Assembly (NCBI GenBank): GCA_030272585.1
Contig: BSYQ01000002.1
Span: 620,001-684,000 of the forward strand
Direction of reading: 5' to 3'
From: Bryopsis sp. KO-2023
Taxonomy: Eukaryota; Chlorophyta; Ulvophyceae; Bryopsidales; Bryopsidaceae
Length of the DNA stretch: 64,000 nt
The notes under the pieces were generated by a model. The model made no database searches. It was not told the origin of the DNA and saw nothing but the letters and a program-made list of their open reading frames with translations. The position numbers and the translations under genes were made by a program. Below are positions 60,701 through 64,000 of this stretch, one piece after another. Positions within the stretch are counted from its first letter, which is position 1, and each line of letters starts with the position of its first letter.

Positions 60701-62500
60701 GAGCGGAGTTGTGTTGCTTGTGCTGCTTGCCGTCGCTCAGATCCCCGGCACCAAGGCCCAAAGGAATTCCGTTGAACAAAGCTTGCGGCTCTAACATTGC
60801 GCTTGGGATGAGCGAAAACGTCGTTTGAATTCTGCACATGCACAGGGCTCACGCTTGTGTTGAAGACCGACCTGCAAAGTAAACCTGAAGCACTGACGGT
60901 TTCGATTCAGATGGTGCGGCGGCGGCGGCGGCTCCACAATTGGCCAGGACGTGCGGAAGATCTCGAGCTCCACGGATATACTATACTGCTGGGTGCATCA
61001 CCTTTTCAAATTACTGGGTTTTTTTTAGAGCCCCTGTTTCGAAAATGGTCGACGAACGACTCACAACCGACAAGCAAAAAGGAGCCCGACGTTCAATATT
61101 GAAGCAACTACGCTAAAACACGATGTCTTTCTCGAACTCAAAAGAAATAGCAGATCCACAGAAAAGGAGGGGGGGGCCCTGGTTTGGTTTGGTTGCGAGT
61201 TTGCACGTTCGTTCCAACTCACGTGCTATATTTGCGTTCAAAAAACACGAACGAACGGGTTGCAGATTCGCTCGCGTTTTCGTTCTGTCACAGAGGAATG
61301 GGCCAAATGCTGGCTTAATTTGGTTAGGATAGTTGCACGAATGGAGGGTCACAATTGATTGGGAGTTACTGTAACATGGATGAGCAGTTCCATCTGTGGG
61401 GGCTTTTGATGTTTAGTTGTCTGGACTACAATCAGTTGGTACAAGGTTAGAAGGTTGACAGTTAGAAGAGGGTGGAAAGTTATCTGGGAAAGAGTCACCA
61501 AATCTTGTTAAGCCTGAACTGAAATGCATTGAACAGAGAAATTTAATTATTGCAATCCATGCATATATCTGAATACATTTTTCCAAAATACTTTTGATGC
61601 ACCACTGGCGAAGGAAAGGCCTGATCGCTGACGATTTTTCTTTTTTACCAGTCCGTATCTATAATCACCTAAAAATAGAACAGGTTCCAACCACTTCACT
61701 CGACAACCGAATCTTGTGAACGCTCGAGCAAATATATATACTGGGATTGACTCCATGGGTTGGATAAAAGGAAGCCCAAACAGTGAACGATTTTCTCCTC
61801 TTGTTCCAGTCATCGAACCCAACAGTTAGAAAGCCGTTAAAAGTCGCCAGGGACGGTTCCTATGTGCGACATGAGGAGGGTTGGTTTAGGGTTTGAGGTT
61901 GCGCGAGCGACCAGCATAGGGCACATTCGTCGGACATGGGACCACGGTCCTGATGATCCAAGAACAATGAAGACTTAGACCGCGCGCACCGTGAGGCCGG
62001 TCAATGTTTGTTTCAAGAACGTTTCCTTTCACCCTTCCTGAAGAAGGGCCACGGTCCCACCTTGTGTCCTTGCTTCTCGAAACCCAGCTGAAGGTCCTAA
62101 TGTCCATACTCCTCGTCGGTTCTCAACCCTCCCTCATGTTGTAGCCCCTGCGACGAGTATCGCTCTTCTCTGCTGTGGATAGGTGAACACTGGGACAAAA
62201 TCCAATGGAAATATGGTGGACATTCTCTTTTTTTGTGCTAGGCATGGTCTCAGCCCTCTCATTGCTTGGCGAAAACTGTGTCTCAATGCTGAGGAGGTCA
62301 GCTTGGTATGTTTTGCATATAATGAAAAAAACAAAACGACTTGTATGAGAACAAACGTCAGCGTGATTTCTGCGAGCACGGTCTCCGACTATTGCTTTCG
62401 GTACACATAAAACACTTTTCTGGCATTGTGGGGTTGATGGCAAGGCTTTTCTAATTTTTGGTTGGTTCGCTTGGTTTAACCACAACCACTCAACCGTACA
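57760..62500. other. Mostly intergenic; one possible exon and repeat fragments
   Basis: At 58991-59071 a segment bounded by CATAGCACAG and GTGAGC could be an exon (AASRPDSANESKAIVKYAPL), but no neighbouring exons convince me. A copy of repeat R2 lies at about 61020-61165 without an F-box gene beside it, and an inverted R1 fragment lies at 62150-62245. A GC-richer patch at 60610-60830 has no recognisable product. Confidence 0.4.
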
Positions 62501-62524
62501 ACCACAAACTACATAAACAAAGAG

Positions 62525-63303
62525 TTACAAGGTTTGGTTCAAGGAGCTCCTGAACTCAAAACACCCCTCCACTGATGAAAAGTCCCATGTCACGCAAGCC
62601 CCGCTCCTTGTGAACCCAATTAGCTTCGTCTCATCACACCAGAGACAAAACAGATACCAAGAAATTGGTACCTTCAATTTCAGAATATAAGCTCCTTGTT
62701 CGGTATCCCAAACGCTCACAACATTATCAACAGAGCCTAGTATCAAACGACCACAAGCAAAGGCGATACATCTAACAAAATCCAACGAGCCCCCTCCAAC
62801 TTCCCCCAATTGGGACTTATCATTCAAACTCCAAAGACGAACATTTTGGTCTTTCGAGGTGCTTGCGATCATCGACCCCCAAACAAGAACTTCAACAACA
62901 ACATCATCATGCCCAACCAATTCGCCAAGGCAAGTCCTTTCCGAAACGTCCCATATCCTAATTGTATTATCCCAGGAACCACTGATCAAGCGCTTCTTAT
63001 CATCGGTGGAGGATAATGTTGACACACACCCCCTATGCCCCCTCAACACGTTCTTACACTCCCAATCCTCTTTTCCCCAAAGTTTGATAAGGTGATCACC
63101 ACCCCCCATCGCTACTTCTTCCCCAAGCTCTTCGATTGCAAAAACACAGCCGAGATGGACATCGATTTGAAATAAAGAATGGGAAGTATCAACATCCCAA
63201 GCACAAAGACGTCCCCTGTGGTCCCCACTCAGCAAAATTTTATCAACAAATTCCAGTGCAAAAATATTTTGGGGTCTATCAATTGTCTCTTTTTTATATC
63301 GAC
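62525..63303 (-). pseudogene. Truncated F-box/WD40 gene, subfamily B
   Basis: The minus-strand frame encodes the last six propeller blades: ALEFVDKILLSGDHRG, LCAWDV, IKLWGK, IRIWDV, VRLWSL and VSVWDT, ending VTWDFS. It then continues about 17 residues beyond the usual end before its stop. It aligns closely with 31098-32162 but the F-box and first blade are absent. Sequence upstream of about 63303 is unrelated, and an AATTGCAG just there could act as a splice acceptor. It is therefore either a 5'-truncated pseudogene or a gene whose first exon lies elsewhere. The altered C-terminus and missing F-box make ubiquitin-ligase function unlikely. Confidence 0.75.
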
Positions 63304-63955
63304 TGCAATTGGTTCAAATCATAAAGCTAGAAAGTAATGGGTTGAAATGTTGAATGGCCCTGGATCCAGAAGCTTTCGACTTTCCTTTGTTTTGGTTTGT
63401 GCCTTCTCATACAGTGATGAGTCAAAGATGGTCATAAACATTGATTTGCATTTTTCTTGGAGGCCTTGGCTTGGCGCACTGTGTGGAGGTTTAAGATATG
63501 TACTTTGTTCCTTTGTTAGTTTGGTCCAACGTTCACAATCAATCAAACAATCGATTTTCCCATTGATTGAGGAGCCACCCAAACAAATACATCTTGTTCA
63601 TCTTCATCTTTGAAGAGAGAGAAAAACTGTTTCCTCCTATTGCAACCAAGCATCAACAACCGTTTTGAGAAACTTGATTTGTCCCCTAACCCTCCCTATT
63701 CCCCTCATACCTCATTTCTAAGAAAACAAATCTAGCCACCACAACTTAAAAACAACTCCTTGAGGATCATGTCGCACCCAAAACTCGGACCCCACATTTT
63801 TAGGATCTATCAAAGAATATCGAGCTTTGGATATTAAATAGAGAACGAGCTACTATCCATCCATCGATTCAACCCTACATACAACCACAACTATTCAGAC
63901 AAAGGGATACAAGGTTTGGTTCCAAGGGGTTACTTAACTCAAAACATCACTCAGC

Positions 63956-64000
63956 TCATGTAAAATCCCACATCAAGCAAGCCCCATTCCTTGTGACGCC
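63956..64000 (-). CDS. F-box/WD40-repeat protein, subfamily B, C-terminal end only
   Basis: The last 45 bases of the window, read on the minus strand, encode GVTRNGACLMWDFT followed by TGA. This matches the C-terminus of the 31098 gene (GVTYTGACLMWDFS), as does the downstream flank. The rest of the gene lies beyond the window. Confidence 0.7.
   Translation of the reverse strand, partial: GVTRNGACLMWDFT

Noticed and set aside
1-64000. CRISPR arrays or prokaryotic operons
   Set aside because: The regular repeats here are coding or transposon arrays without unique spacers, and the gene structure is eukaryotic.

Overview
The window is nuclear DNA of a eukaryote, most likely an alga or another protist, and weakly the green lineage. 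It has introns with GT-AG borders, a eukaryotic tRNA-Leu, F-box/WD40 gene families and several classes of eukaryotic transposon. Points towards the green lineage are a proline-rich extracellular matrix glycoprotein, a pair of CCCTAAA telomere-type heptamers and CACTA, hAT and Ty3 elements. No species can be named from the sequence alone.

Layout. F-box/WD40 repeat genes recur across the window in two subfamilies. Subfamily A is at 487-1572(-), 5037-6071(-) and 43321-44370(+). Subfamily B is at 13759-14787(-), 31098-32162(-), a truncated copy at 62525-63303(-) and a C-terminal fragment entering at 63956-64000(-). From about 6290 to 12500 and from 23340 to 25850 lie the arms of an inverted duplication. 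Each arm carries a three-exon gene for a tiny secreted proline-rich peptide, intact in the left arm and frameshifted in the right. The left arm is also split by an LTR-type element at 6616-10230 that encodes a Gag-like protein and an integrase but no reverse transcriptase. Between the arms are an ankyrin-repeat pseudogene and a six-exon secreted proline-rich glycoprotein gene on the minus strand (18031-22085), whose second exon is interrupted by an 834-bp hAT-like element. Next come a 1-kb foldback transposon with two inverted tRNA-like sequences (26431-27455), a small secreted-protein gene, a tRNA-Leu(UAA), and a 4.7-kb CACTA-like element (34038-38731) that has captured several exons of a condensin CAP-D2 gene. 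A 13.1-kb Ty3-type retrotransposon with identical terminal repeats occupies 44622-57752.

Main discovery. The two integrase-coding elements share an unusual terminal organisation. A short sequence X lies just before the second long repeat, and an identical copy of X forms the right end of the element, next to the target-site duplication. The first long repeat lacks X and runs straight into a tRNA-type primer site. The order is A1, primer site, coding region, X, gc, A2, X. This is the split direct repeat layout known from tyrosine-recombinase retroelements, but here it is tied to DDE integrases and target-site duplications. It would fit integration from a circular intermediate cut at an X-gc-TG junction.

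Stretches with no recognised gene (2400-5000, 15460-18030, 28200-31000, 38740-43080 and 57760-62500) hold microsatellites, short dispersed repeats and a recurring motif of about 50 bp ending in TTTTTGGTTGGTTGG.
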